Positions 9,451-18,677 are shown, counted from the first letter of the stretch. The stretch: DNA of 64,000 bases from Catellatospora citrea (GCF_003610235.1 NZ_RAPR01000001.1:8060001-8124000); one strand, 5' to 3'. Made by a program: numbers and translations. The notes: generated by a model from the sequence alone, not told the origin.

Positions 9451-9464
9451 CCTGTAGAAACATG

Positions 9465-9495
9465 AGGCGTGCCCGGCCCTCGGCCGGGCACGCCT
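9465..9495. terminator. Hairpin terminator after secreted protein gene
   Basis: A perfect 14-bp stem (9465-9478 with 9482-9495, arm AGGCGTGCCCGGCC) and a 3-nt loop, 14 bp beyond the stop of the secreted protein gene. Confidence 0.85.
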
Positions 9496-9619
9496 TCGCC
9501 GTCCTATTAGGGGTCGGGGTCAGGGTTCATGCCGATGCGGCGGTCCCGTGGGCGGGCCTAACGTGGCGGACATCGGCCGACGTCGTCCGTCCGATGCCGT
9601 CTCACGGTTGGGGACCTCC

Positions 9620-10597
9620 ATGCGAGCGATCGTGCACACTGCCTACGGTTCCCCCGACGTCCTGCGCCTGGCCGAGGTGGACCCGCCCGTGCCCGGCGAT
9701 CGCGACGTCCTGGTCAAGGTGGTCGCGACGACCGTCACCGCGGCCGAGTGCGCGATGCGGCGCGGCGAACCCCGCTGGGGCCGGGTGATCCTCGGGTTCA
9801 CCCGGCCGCGCCGCCGGATGCGCAGGCTCGGCATGGAACTGGCCGGCGAGGTCGCCGCGGTGGGTGCGGAGGTGACCCGTTTCCGGCCCGGCGACCGCGT
9901 GTTCGGCTTCACCGGCTTCGGGCTGGGCGCGTACGCCGACTACAAGTGCATGCCGGAGCAGCGCTCGCTCGCGGTCATGCCCGCGAACGTGACCTTCGAG
10001 CAGGCCGCCGCCGCGGTCGACGGGGCGACCACCGCGCTGTTCTTCCTGCGTGACCTGGCCCGGGTGCGGCCGGGCCAGCGGGTGCTGGTCGTCGGCGCGT
10101 CCGGCAGCGTCGGCACGTACGCCGTCCAGCTGGCCAAGCACCTCGGCGCGCACGTCACCGGGGTGTGCGGCACCCGCAACACCGCACTGATCGCCGAGCT
10201 CGGCGCGGATCGCGTCATCGACTACACGAAGGATGACTTCACGGCCGACGGCGAGCGTTACGATGTCGTCTTCGACACGGTCGGGCGGAGCTCGTTCGGC
10301 GCCAGCCGGGCGTTCCTCACCGCTCGGGGCTGCTACGCCCCGACGACGGGTCTGCGCAACGTCCCGCTGACCTGGCTGACCAGGCTGTCCGGTGGCCGCC
10401 GCGTCGTCGGTGGCATGTCCGTGGACAAGACCGAACTGCTGGTCTACGTGCGCGACCTCATCGAGCAGGACCGGCTGCGGATCGTCATCGACCGGACCTA
10501 CCCGCTGGAGCAGATCGCCGAAGCCCACCGCTACGTCGACACCGGCCACAAGACCGGCAACGTCGTCATCACCGTCGGTGGCGGCGACATTAGTTGA
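9620..10597 (+). CDS. NAD(P)-dependent alcohol dehydrogenase / quinone reductase-like MDR protein
   Basis: A 325-residue medium-chain dehydrogenase/reductase. GroES-like N-terminal domain about 1-125 (LGMELAGEVAAVG, RPGDRVFGF), Rossmann domain with VVGASGSVGTYAVQLAK about 155-172, then DRVIDYTKDDF and VFDTVG. It has none of the zinc ligands of classical alcohol dehydrogenases, so it belongs to the zinc-free quinone oxidoreductase branch reducing small carbonyls or quinones with NADPH. The ATG at 9620 fits the family start (MRAIVHTAYG). Its stop overlaps a possible TTG start of the next small gene. Confidence 0.88.
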   Translation: MRAIVHTAYGSPDVLRLAEVDPPVPGDRDVLVKVVATTVTAAECAMRRGEPRWGRVILGFTRPRRRMRRLGMELAGEVAAVGAEVTRFRPGDRVFGFTGFGLGAYADYKCMPEQRSLAVMPANVTFEQAAAAVDGATTALFFLRDLARVRPGQRVLVVGASGSVGTYAVQLAKHLGAHVTGVCGTRNTALIAELGADRVIDYTKDDFTADGERYDVVFDTVGRSSFGASRAFLTARGCYAPTTGLRNVPLTWLTRLSGGRRVVGGMSVDKTELLVYVRDLIEQDRLRIVIDRTYPLEQIAEAHRYVDTGHKTGNVVITVGGGDIS

Positions 10598-10604
10598 TCA
10601 GTAT

Positions 10605-10624
10605 TACGGTATACAGTTATCGTA
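10605..10624. promoter_or_regulatory. AT-rich imperfect inverted repeat at start of antitoxin-like gene
   Basis: TACGGTATAC (10605-10614) and GTTATCGTA (10616-10624) form an imperfect dyad in an AT-rich island rare for this window, overlapping the ATG at 10624. TACAGT (10612-10617) is a good actinobacterial -10 (TANNNT) placed 6 nt before the ATG, so the message could be leaderless. The dyad would suit autorepression by the encoded protein. Confidence 0.45.
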
Positions 10625-10890
10625 TGAACAAAGAGCAGGTGGACCGCACCTCGATCAGCCTGCCGGTGGACCTGGCCGAATACGCCCGCGCCAAGGGCAA
10701 CGGCAACACCTCGGCATACCTGGCGAGCCTGATCGAGAAGGATCGCCGCCTCGACCGGATCAAGGCGATGCTGGTCGAGCACGGATACACCGGCGAGCAG
10801 GCGATCACCGACGACGGCGTGGCGGCCATGCGCGACCGGCTGCACCGGGTGCGCCGGGAGCGGGCCAACCGCCGCCAGCAGGCCGCGTGA
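10624..10890 (+). CDS. Ribbon-helix-helix-like antitoxin candidate
   Basis: An 88-residue basic, helical protein. The opening RTSISLPVDLAEYARAKG reads like the strand and first helix of a ribbon-helix-helix DNA-binding antitoxin, followed by a long charged helix ending RRERANRRQQAA. The start at ATG 10624 has no Shine-Dalgarno; an in-frame TTG at 10594 overlapping the upstream stop is an alternative. Its stop overlaps the GTG of the next gene (GTGA), the usual coupling of toxin-antitoxin pairs. The role as antitoxin is inferred from fold and partner. Confidence 0.65.
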   Translation: MNKEQVDRTSISLPVDLAEYARAKGNGNTSAYLASLIEKDRRLDRIKAMLVEHGYTGEQAITDDGVAAMRDRLHRVRRERANRRQQAA

Positions 10891-11276
10891 ACATCACCGT
10901 CGTCCTGGACACCTCCGCGCTGCGCGCCTACGCCCGGCTGGACAGCGTGTCCGTGGGGGAGCTGCTGCAGACCGTCGCCGAGGACGGCGACCTGGCCGGG
11001 ATACCGGTGCTGGTCCTGGTCGACCTGTGGCCCGACCTCGGCAAGGAGGAGCAGAACCTGGTCACCGATCTGATCGCACGCGCGGACAGCCCGGTGCAGG
11101 TGCTGCCGATGCACACCGACCTCGTGCCCGCGGTGGCCGCCTCGGCACGCGAGATCGGGCACGGCCAGTCCCACGCCGTAGCCGTCGTCCAGGACCTCGG
11201 CGCGACGCTGGCGACCTTCCACCCGGACCGCTACACCGGCATCCTCGACCCCTACGACGTGCTCGAACTGTCGTAG
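10887..11276 (+). CDS. PIN-like domain protein, probable toxin partner
   Basis: A 129-residue protein starting at GTG 10887 inside the stop of the antitoxin-like gene. The opening NITVVLDTSALRAYA holds the first conserved Asp of PIN (VapC-type RNase) domains, and the end (GATLATFHPDRY) matches the closing strand of the fold. The third acidic position, normally in a Dxxxxx-Ala helix, reads QSHAVAVV, so one metal ligand looks replaced. It may therefore be a weak, altered or inactive PIN nuclease. No other partner gene is near. Confidence 0.6.
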   Translation: MNITVVLDTSALRAYARLDSVSVGELLQTVAEDGDLAGIPVLVLVDLWPDLGKEEQNLVTDLIARADSPVQVLPMHTDLVPAVAASAREIGHGQSHAVAVVQDLGATLATFHPDRYTGILDPYDVLELS

Positions 11277-11389
11277 TCCACGAACGACGGGCGCCCGAAT
11301 GGAAATTGTCGGGCGGCGCAGGTAACTTCACCGCGCCGCCGAAGCCGACCTTGGCCGGTGGAACCACCGTTCAAGGAGGTGCAGGCAGG

Positions 11390-11893
11390 GTGAACGCTGC
11401 CCAGAAACCGTGGGAGGAGCGCAGCGCCGCGCGCGTGGTCGCGCCCGCGCGGCCGCGCAAACTCGCCAAGGTGCCGTTCGTGGAGCTGGCCGACGGCCGA
11501 CTGCAGGGAGTGGTGTCCAGCGGCTCGGACATCGAGCGGGTGTACGTCTCCTCGCTGACCGCCGCGAACCACTCGTTCCACTGCAGCACCAACAACAACC
11601 GCCCCTGCGGCGGCATCCGCTCCGGCGGCTGCAACCACCTGCGCGCCCTGGCCGACGAGGCCGTGCTGCAGTACGGCGTCGAGCGCGTGGCCCGCTACCT
11701 GCGCGCCGACGTGGCCGCCGACGCGACCACCGGCGCGGCGGTGCTGGCGGCGGTCAACGCGTGGCACGAGCCGTCGGCGGGCGCGCCCGTGTTCAGCCGC
11801 TTCCTGCGCCACCTGGCGTACCTGGAGCTGCCGGCGACCACCGAGCCGCTGCCCGAGCTGCACTGGTTCCCGGCCGGCGGGGCGGTGCGCTGA
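11390..11893 (+). CDS. SWIM-type zinc-binding protein of the MoxR-VWA operon
   Basis: A 167-residue protein, first of five tightly packed genes. GTG at 11390 follows a strong AAGGAGGT. The core holds Cys65, Cys73, Cys81 and His83 (HCSTNNNRPC then GGCNHL), a SWIM-like zinc finger with a CxH second half, a nucleic acid/protein-binding element. In E. coli a SWIM protein (YehQ) accompanies a MoxR ATPase, a VWA protein and a DUF5682 protein; here the SWIM piece is short and the neighbouring 460-residue gene may hold the rest. Stop and next start overlap (TGATG). Confidence 0.75.
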   Translation: MNAAQKPWEERSAARVVAPARPRKLAKVPFVELADGRLQGVVSSGSDIERVYVSSLTAANHSFHCSTNNNRPCGGIRSGGCNHLRALADEAVLQYGVERVARYLRADVAADATTGAAVLAAVNAWHEPSAGAPVFSRFLRHLAYLELPATTEPLPELHWFPAGGAVR

Positions 11894-13275
11894 TGCGGTT
11901 CGACCTGCTGACGGCCCCCGTTGACGGGGTGTCCGAGGCGTACGACGTGGTGGCCGGGTTCGACGGCGCGTTGGTGGCCGGCCTGCTGCGGCCGGGCGCG
12001 GAGCAGATCGCTGCGCTGCACGCGCTCGCGGCCGCCGTGTCGGGCACGCCGCTGGCCGGCCGGGTGGCCGAGGCGGTGGACAAGACCGTGGCCGGCTCGA
12101 TCTCCGACGAGCACCTGGCGGCGCTGGTCGCGGCCCGGTCGGCGCTGCTCGGCGCGGCCCATGACGCCCTGCTGGCACGGCTGGACGAGGCGGCCGCGCG
12201 CACCCGCGACCCGTGGCCCGCGTCCGGGCCGAGCGCCGCCGCGGGTACGGAAAACCTGCTGGCCGCCGCCCGGTCCTGGCTGTCCGATCTGGCCATCGCA
12301 GGCTGGCGCGGCATCGACCACGACCTCGTGGCGCACGCCGACCAGGCGGTGCAGGCGCTGCTGGCCGAACCCCGGCTGCGCCGGCTCGGCGCGCTGCTCG
12401 ACGGCTTCGCCGGGGAGCTGCGGGCCTGCGCGCCGGGCGCGACCATGCCACGGGTGCCGGTGCGCCGCTGGGCCGACCTGTGGGCGCGCGCGGTGCTGCT
12501 GGCCCAGCCGGGCGCGCTGAGCGCCGCCGAGGCGGGCACGGTGTCCGGGCGGCTGCTGCCGCTCGGCATCGACCTGCACGAGCACCCGACCGCGGTGCAG
12601 GCGCAGGTGCACGCGGTGCTGGAGACGGCCGACGGGCCGCGGCTGGTGCGCGCGAGCGTCTCCGCGCCGAAGGTGGACACGCTGGTCGGGTCCGGGGTGT
12701 GGCAGCTGCTGCGCGGCCACAGCTCGCTGCTGGCGGCGGTCACCGAGCAGCGCGCCATGGACCTGGTCGACATGCCCGTCACCGCGGGCGGCGACCTGAT
12801 CTGGTCCGACGCGCAGGCGAAACCGGGCGCACCCGCCGAGCCGTTCGCGACGGCCCGGGTGCAGCTCGCGACCGCGGCCGCCGCACCGGTCCCGCCGCTG
12901 GAGCGGCACCCGGTGCGCCTGGCCGAGCCCGTTCTCCTGGAGGGGTACACCGCGACGGCGCACGACGACGGCGTCACGCTCGCCCTGCCGGGGCTGACCG
13001 TCGAGGTCGACGTCGAACGGATGCACAGCGCCGGGCCGCTCACGCCCGCGCTGGTCGCCGCGTCGACGGCCTGCATCGGGCTGCTGCGCTGGGACGGATG
13101 CTGGACGGTCCAACCGCTCGCCGTCGAGGCACAGGTCAAGCGCAAGACGGTCGCCGTGCACGCCGGTGCGTGGGCGGGCGGGGCCGGTGACGCCGCCGGG
13201 GCCAAGGCGGAGGCCGCCGCCGCCGACGCGGTCAAGGTGCTGCGCGAGCGGGCCGGAAGGTTGCTGCGCAGATGA
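11893..13275 (+). CDS. Unknown protein of the MoxR-VWA operon
   Basis: A 460-residue Ala/Leu-rich, mainly helical protein overlapping genes on both sides (TGATG at its start, ATGA at its end), so it is translated together with the SWIM-like and VWA proteins. No catalytic motif, signal or membrane helix is visible. By position it could be the second half of a YehQ-like SWIM protein or an adaptor for the ATPase. The N-terminal half (1-200) is helical repeat-like; about 330-440 is richer in strands (LAEPVLLEGYTATAHDDGVT). Confidence 0.75.
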   Translation: MRFDLLTAPVDGVSEAYDVVAGFDGALVAGLLRPGAEQIAALHALAAAVSGTPLAGRVAEAVDKTVAGSISDEHLAALVAARSALLGAAHDALLARLDEAAARTRDPWPASGPSAAAGTENLLAAARSWLSDLAIAGWRGIDHDLVAHADQAVQALLAEPRLRRLGALLDGFAGELRACAPGATMPRVPVRRWADLWARAVLLAQPGALSAAEAGTVSGRLLPLGIDLHEHPTAVQAQVHAVLETADGPRLVRASVSAPKVDTLVGSGVWQLLRGHSSLLAAVTEQRAMDLVDMPVTAGGDLIWSDAQAKPGAPAEPFATARVQLATAAAAPVPPLERHPVRLAEPVLLEGYTATAHDDGVTLALPGLTVEVDVERMHSAGPLTPALVAASTACIGLLRWDGCWTVQPLAVEAQVKRKTVAVHAGAWAGGAGDAAGAKAEAAAADAVKVLRERAGRLLRR

Positions 13276-14606
13276 CCGTCGACGCGGACTTCAACCGCCG
13301 CCAGGTCATCTACTGGCGGCTCATCGCGCGGCTGTTCAGCCGCGAGGAGCAAGGCACCCTGGAGGCGGCCAGCCTGGCCGTCATCGAGGACATCGGCCTG
13401 CCCGCCGCGCTGCTCGACCCGTCGGTGTCGATCGACAACATCGTGCAGCGCTTCCCCGACCTGGCCAAGGAGTTCGACGGCCTGATGGCGGCCGAGAGCC
13501 TTCCCGCAGCCGACGTCCGCGACACGGCCGACGAGGTACGCCGGGCGGCACTCGCGGCGAAGCTGCTGCTCAACGTGTTCGAGACCGGGTCGGGTGCGGT
13601 GTCGGCGACGCAGCTGGCGCGCTGGCAGTCCGACGCGGGCTGGCTGGAGCGGGCACTCGGCGAGGAGCCGGGCAGCCTGCGCCGCCAGGGCGCCGGGGGA
13701 GCGAGCGACGGGCCGGGCATGGGCGGCACACTCGGCGAGCTGGAAGGTGACCTGGTGAGCCGGATGCAGCTGCGCGAGGTGCTGGCCGACCCGAAGCTCG
13801 CCGCGCAGCTCACCCCGAGCATGTCGCTGATCGAGCAACTGCTGCGCGACAAGTCGAACCTGTCCGGCCTCGCGCTGGCCAACGCCAAGTCGCTGATCCG
13901 CCGGTTCGTCGACGAGGTCGCGGCGGTGCTGCGCACCCAGGTGGAACGCACCGCGACCGGCAAGATCGACCGGAGCGTGCCGCCCAAGCGGGTGTTTCGC
14001 AACCTGGACCTGGACCGCACCATCTGGAAGAACCTCACCAACTGGAGCCCGGACGACCAGAAGCTCTACGTCGACCGGCTGTTCTACCGGCACACCGCCA
14101 GCAAGACCACGCCGTCGCGGCTGATCGTGGTGGTGGACCAGTCCGGCTCGATGGTCGACTCGATGGTGAACTGCACCATCCTCGCCTCGATCTTCGCCGG
14201 GCTGCCGAAGGTCGACGTGCACCTCATCGCGTACGACACCCGGGCCATCGACCTGACGCCGTGGGTGCACGACCCGTTCGAGGTGCTGCTGCGCACCAAC
14301 CTCGGCGGCGGCAACAACGGCCCCGTCGCGATGGCCATGGCCCGGCCGAAGATCGCCGAACCGGCCAACACCGCGATGGTATGGATCTCGGACTTCTACG
14401 AGTTCGGCGCCTCCCAGCCGCTGTACGACAGCATCGTCGCCGTGCAGCGCTCCGGGGTGCGGTTCATCCCGGTCGGCTCGGTGACCAGCTCCGGCCAGAA
14501 CATCGTCAACCCGTGGTTCCGCCAGCGCTTCAAGGACCTCGGCACGCCGGTCGTGTCCGGCCACATCCGCAAGCTCGTCTTCGAACTCAAGAACTTCCTG
14601 GCTTAG
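13272..14606 (+). CDS. VWA-domain protein partnered with MoxR ATPase
   Basis: A 444-residue protein: an N-terminal helical region of about 270 residues, then a von Willebrand A domain. The metal-ion-dependent adhesion site DQSGS begins at Asp289, and the later acidic strand WISDFYE is present. VWA proteins of this class act as substrate adaptors for MoxR AAA+ ATPases, which here lie 12 bp downstream. The start ATG overlaps the preceding stop (ATGA). This is the YehP-like member of the operon by order and domain content. Confidence 0.88.
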   Translation: MTVDADFNRRQVIYWRLIARLFSREEQGTLEAASLAVIEDIGLPAALLDPSVSIDNIVQRFPDLAKEFDGLMAAESLPAADVRDTADEVRRAALAAKLLLNVFETGSGAVSATQLARWQSDAGWLERALGEEPGSLRRQGAGGASDGPGMGGTLGELEGDLVSRMQLREVLADPKLAAQLTPSMSLIEQLLRDKSNLSGLALANAKSLIRRFVDEVAAVLRTQVERTATGKIDRSVPPKRVFRNLDLDRTIWKNLTNWSPDDQKLYVDRLFYRHTASKTTPSRLIVVVDQSGSMVDSMVNCTILASIFAGLPKVDVHLIAYDTRAIDLTPWVHDPFEVLLRTNLGGGNNGPVAMAMARPKIAEPANTAMVWISDFYEFGASQPLYDSIVAVQRSGVRFIPVGSVTSSGQNIVNPWFRQRFKDLGTPVVSGHIRKLVFELKNFLA

Positions 14607-14618
14607 GAGAACCGACCC

Positions 14619-15731
14619 ATGACCGAGATGCTGCGTGCCCCCGCCGAGACCAAGTACGCCGAGGAGCTGGACTGGCTGGAGTCGATCGACGACGGCCCGA
14701 AGCCGTTCTCGTGGCGGCTGAGCCCGAAGATGGTGCGGCTGTTCATCCTGGGCAGCGAACGCGCCGACGGCCTGCCCCGCGAGGTCGCCCAGAAGTGGTT
14801 CGGCGACCGCAGTTTCGTCGAACGCGCCATCGTCACCCTCGCCTCCGACCGGGGCCTGCTGCTCATCGGCGACCCGGGCACCGGCAAGAGCTGGCTGGCC
14901 GAGCTGCTGGCCGCGGCGATCAGCCGCAACTCGACGCTGGTCGTGCAGGGCACCGCGGGCACCACCGAGGACCACATCAAGTACTCCTGGAACGTGTCGG
15001 CGGTCATCGCCAACGGCCAGTCCCGGGCCTCGATGATCCCGTCACCGATCATGACGGCGATGGAGCAGGGCGTCATCGGCCGCTTCGAGGAGCTGACCCG
15101 CTCCACCAGCGACGTGCAGGACGCCCTGATCTCGATCCTGTCCGAGAAGTACGTCTCCATCCCCGAGCTCGACGACGACAACATCGTGTTCGCCAAGCCC
15201 GGCTTCTCCATCATCGCGACCGCGAACAGCCGCGACCGGGGCGTCAACGACCTGTCGTCGGCGCTCAAGCGCCGGTTCAACTTCGTGCGCATCCCGGTGG
15301 TCACCAACAAGAAGAGCGAAGCCGAGATCGTACGGTTCCGCACCGTCGAACTGCTGCGCCGGCACCAGATCGAGCTGGACGTGCCGCCGACGCTGCTCGA
15401 CATCCTGCTGCAGAGCTTCGCCGACCTGCGCGCCGCGGCCGCGTCCGCGGGCAGCGACGACGAGAAGCTCGAATCGGCGCTGTCCACCGCCGAGCAGATC
15501 GGCGTGCTCGAAGACGCGATCCTGCACAGCAACTTCTTCGGCGACCGCGCCCTGCGCGCACAGACCCTGGCCGGCTCGCTGGTCGGCTCGCTGGCCCGCC
15601 GCACCCCGGAGGACCTGGCCATCCTCAACAAGTACTGGCACGGGGTCGTCGAGCCGCGCAGCAAGGCCGAGGGAGGGTCCTGGACCGAGTTCCTCGAAGG
15701 CGGCCGCGAAGCGATCAAGACCCTGTCATGA
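14619..15731 (+). CDS. MoxR-family AAA+ ATPase
   Basis: A 370-residue AAA+ ATPase. Walker A is GDPGTGKS at 84-91. The Walker B region reads VIGRFEELTRS, with Glu-Glu where MoxR proteins normally have Asp-Glu, a mild departure. Sensor 1 is IIATANS, and an arginine-finger segment SSALKRRFNFVRI follows. MoxR ATPases act as chaperones that remodel or insert cofactors into partner complexes through VWA adaptors. A good AGGAG site precedes the ATG; the stop overlaps the DUF5682 start (ATGA). It corresponds to E. coli YehL by context. Confidence 0.92.
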   Translation: MTEMLRAPAETKYAEELDWLESIDDGPKPFSWRLSPKMVRLFILGSERADGLPREVAQKWFGDRSFVERAIVTLASDRGLLLIGDPGTGKSWLAELLAAAISRNSTLVVQGTAGTTEDHIKYSWNVSAVIANGQSRASMIPSPIMTAMEQGVIGRFEELTRSTSDVQDALISILSEKYVSIPELDDDNIVFAKPGFSIIATANSRDRGVNDLSSALKRRFNFVRIPVVTNKKSEAEIVRFRTVELLRRHQIELDVPPTLLDILLQSFADLRAAAASAGSDDEKLESALSTAEQIGVLEDAILHSNFFGDRALRAQTLAGSLVGSLARRTPEDLAILNKYWHGVVEPRSKAEGGSWTEFLEGGREAIKTLS

Positions 15732-18532
15732 GCACACCGACCTTCGGGGCGCTGCGCTCGCAGCTGCTCGACGCCGCGGCGGCGCTCGCCGACGGTCCGG
15801 ACGCGCTCGCCGGGATCCTCTCCGGCATCGTGGACGACGTCGACCGGGCGCTGGCCGAGCCGCTGGAGATCTTCCCGGTGTGCCACCACTCGCCCGCGTC
15901 CGCGATGGCGATGGCCCGCAGGCTGCGCGAGAAGCAGCCCAGGGTCGTCTACCTGGAGCTGTGCGAGGACATGACGCCGCTGCTCACCGAGCTGCGCAAC
16001 TGCCGCCTGCCGGTCGCGGTGCAGGCGTTCGCGTCCGAACTGGACGGCTTCCCGCAGGACTGGGCGCCGCTGTCGGTGGTCGCGCCGATCACCGAGGCGT
16101 CGGCCGAATACCAGGCCATCGCGTACGCTCTGGACACGCCCGGGGTCGAGCTGGTGCTCGTGGACCGGTCCACCGACCACGTGTTCCAGTGGCAGCCGCG
16201 CAAGGACAAGTCGGCAGAGCAGCCCGCCGAACCCGGCGTGGAACCCGCCGAGGACGCCGACCTGCACGGTGACGCCGTCGGTGTCGAGATCGGCGACCTG
16301 CGGCCGCGCTTTGCCGAACTGGAGGAGCACCTGCTCCACCACGGCAAGGTGCGGCACTGGTCGGAGTGGTGGGACCAGTACGTCGAGCAGCCCCTCGGCG
16401 ACGCCGACTACGACACGTACCGGCAGGTCATGGTCCTGATCGGCAGCTTGTTCCGGCGGCTGGCCCCCGGGGCGCACGACCGGGTCGGCTCCGACGAGGA
16501 ACGCGAGCGCTACATGTGGACCCGGATGCGGCAGCACCTCGCCGCATCCGGCGTCGACGCGGCCGACACCCTCTACGTCTGCGGGGCGTTCCACGCCGCC
16601 AGCCACGTCGCCGAGTTCGGCCTGCACGGCGCGGACACCTACGAGATCAGCCCCCGGACCGCCACGAAGTGGCACTACGGCCTGATCCCGTCCAGCCACT
16701 CCTCGATCGAGGCCCAGTTCGGGCTGGCTTCGGGCTCGGTGTCGATCGCCGCGGCGGTCTTCGCCAAGTCACTGACCCGCACCGGCGTCGTCCCGTACCA
16801 GTTGGAGGGCCAGCAGGGCGGCCGGGCGGCGAAGAAGAAGGCCAAGCCGGTCGCGGTGGTGCCGGCGCCGTCGCAGCAGGTCGCCGACCGGCTGTCCGGG
16901 TTCCTCGCCCGGCCGCCGGTGCTCGACGCGCTCGACGAGGACGAGCTGCTCGGCTGGTCCGTGGAGATCGTCCGGCTGGCCCGGCGCAACGGCTACCTGT
17001 CCAGCACCGCCGACGCCATCGCCGTCTTCGAGACGTCGATCCTGCTCGCCGGGATGCGTGGCCGGGCCCGGCCCACCCCGTACGACTTCCAGGACGCGGC
17101 CGTCACCTGCATCGAGAAGGAGTCGGTGCCCGGCCGCCGCGACGTGCGGCGGCTCTGCGAGATCATGCTCGGCGGGGACCGAATCGGCCAGGTCGGCTAC
17201 GAGTCGCTGCCGCCGCTGGCCCGCGACGTGCACGACCGGCTCGCGCCGCTCGGTCTCAAACTGGAGCAGCGCGGCGTGCAGCGGGCCCTGCTCGACATCG
17301 CCGGCGATCCGGTGCTGGGCAAGTGCTCCGACCTGCTGTGGATCCTGCGGCACCTGCTGCCCCAGGGCGCGGCCCGCCCGATCATGGGCGAGCGACGGCT
17401 CGGCCACCGGGCCATCCAGGAGTCCTGGGACCTGGCACTGGGCACCCACTTCCGCGAGCTGATCGAACTCGGCTACGAGGGCATCACCGTCGAGCAGGTG
17501 CTCGAACAGCGGCTGCGCCGCTCGGTGTGGGGCCCGCAGGCCACCGCCGCGGTCGCCCTCGGCGCGGTCGAGGACGCCACGCTGTACCTGCACAGCCGCC
17601 GATTCGCCGACGAGCTGGGCGCTCGCGCGGTCGACCTGCTGGCCGCCGAACGGACCGTCGACGACGCCCCCGACGTGCTGCGCCGGGCCCGCCGCCTGCT
17701 GGCCCACTACCGGGCCACCGAGCCGGTGCTGCCCGCCTGGCTGGAGTCGTTCGTCAAGGCCGGGTACGCCCACTACTGCACGCTGCTGCCGAACGCCTTC
17801 GTCGAGGAGGAGACCGGCACGAAGCAGGTCGCCGCGATGCTGGGCTTCCTGTTCAGCATGGAGAGCCTGGCGCTGTCGCTGGGCTGCGACCGGGCCCAGC
17901 TGGAGCTGGCTGTGGCGCAGTCGCACCCGACCACGGCCGGCAAGACCGCGCTGCTGTGGGCCGCGCAGCACCAGCTCGGCGTGCTGCCCCGCGCCGAGCT
18001 GCGCGAACGCTGCGCGCAACTGCTGGACAACCCGCTGGTGCTGCCCGCGTACCCGCAGTATCTGAGCGGGTTCGTGCAGGCCCTGGAACCGGTGCCGGCA
18101 CTGGCCGGGTTCGTCGTCGAGGCGATCTCGCAGGCGTTCGGGCGGCTGCCCGACGCGGTGCTCCTGCCGTGGCTGCCGACCCTGATCACAACCCTGCGCA
18201 AGGAGGGCGGCGACCACGTCGGCCTGCTGGTCCGCGAGGCCGGCCGGGTGTTCCCGGGCGACCTGCCGACGCTGGACGCGTGGACCCCGCCCTGGTCGGC
18301 GGCGGCCGTGGACCCGGCGGCCCCGGCCGTCGCGCCGCGCGGCCAGGCCGGTCCGGTCGCGGTGCTGCTGGCCGCGCATCCGGAGCCGACCGACACGCTC
18401 GCCGCCCTGCTCGGCTGCGACGGCACCTGGGCGGAGCCGGCGCAGGCATCCGGCACCGGTCCGGTCAACGACCTGCTGACCCGGTATCCGGAGACGGCCG
18501 CCGAACTGGCCGTCGCCATCGGCGTCGGTTAG
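15728..18532 (+). CDS. DUF5682 family protein
   Basis: A 934-residue protein ending the MoxR-VWA operon, overlapping the ATPase stop by ATGA. The N-terminal 300 residues hold CHHSPASA (Cys52-His53-His54) and GAFHAASH (about 286-293). This pair of His motifs recalls the erythromycin-esterase/TraB-like hydrolase fold, though that is my inference. A charged, low-complexity insert lies near 165-190. The rest (about 380-934) is long, helical and repeat-like, without recognised motifs. E. coli YehM is the same family in the same neighbourhood. It is probably the effector or main client of the MoxR-VWA pair. Confidence 0.85.
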   Translation: MSTPTFGALRSQLLDAAAALADGPDALAGILSGIVDDVDRALAEPLEIFPVCHHSPASAMAMARRLREKQPRVVYLELCEDMTPLLTELRNCRLPVAVQAFASELDGFPQDWAPLSVVAPITEASAEYQAIAYALDTPGVELVLVDRSTDHVFQWQPRKDKSAEQPAEPGVEPAEDADLHGDAVGVEIGDLRPRFAELEEHLLHHGKVRHWSEWWDQYVEQPLGDADYDTYRQVMVLIGSLFRRLAPGAHDRVGSDEERERYMWTRMRQHLAASGVDAADTLYVCGAFHAASHVAEFGLHGADTYEISPRTATKWHYGLIPSSHSSIEAQFGLASGSVSIAAAVFAKSLTRTGVVPYQLEGQQGGRAAKKKAKPVAVVPAPSQQVADRLSGFLARPPVLDALDEDELLGWSVEIVRLARRNGYLSSTADAIAVFETSILLAGMRGRARPTPYDFQDAAVTCIEKESVPGRRDVRRLCEIMLGGDRIGQVGYESLPPLARDVHDRLAPLGLKLEQRGVQRALLDIAGDPVLGKCSDLLWILRHLLPQGAARPIMGERRLGHRAIQESWDLALGTHFRELIELGYEGITVEQVLEQRLRRSVWGPQATAAVALGAVEDATLYLHSRRFADELGARAVDLLAAERTVDDAPDVLRRARRLLAHYRATEPVLPAWLESFVKAGYAHYCTLLPNAFVEEETGTKQVAAMLGFLFSMESLALSLGCDRAQLELAVAQSHPTTAGKTALLWAAQHQLGVLPRAELRERCAQLLDNPLVLPAYPQYLSGFVQALEPVPALAGFVVEAISQAFGRLPDAVLLPWLPTLITTLRKEGGDHVGLLVREAGRVFPGDLPTLDAWTPPWSAAAVDPAAPAVAPRGQAGPVAVLLAAHPEPTDTLAALLGCDGTWAEPAQASGTGPVNDLLTRYPETAAELAVAIGVG

Positions 18533-18540
18533 TGGTCTTG

Positions 18541-18572
18541 GGGCCGTGGTGGAACCGCCTCCACCACGGCCC
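18541..18572. terminator. Hairpin terminator of the MoxR-VWA operon
   Basis: A perfect 13-bp stem (18541-18553 with 18560-18572, arm GGGCCGTGGTGGA) and a 6-nt loop, 8 bp after the DUF5682 stop. Confidence 0.85.
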
Positions 18573-18677
18573 TCGGCCGGGGCACACCGTTAAATCGGGC
18601 ATCCCGGAGCGGATCCTGCCGCCACCCCGCAGCGCGTCAGAGTCGTAGCGCCGAACAGATCGAGCCGGTGGGGGCGA

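Noticed and set aside
11793..14975. A 1060-codon minus-strand frame across the MoxR-VWA operon
   Set aside because: Low-complexity composition without motifs, antisense to three well-supported genes.
14603..16699. A 698-codon minus-strand frame opposite the MoxR and DUF5682 genes
   Set aside because: No ribosome site or recognisable domain; antisense to Walker A and conserved His motifs.
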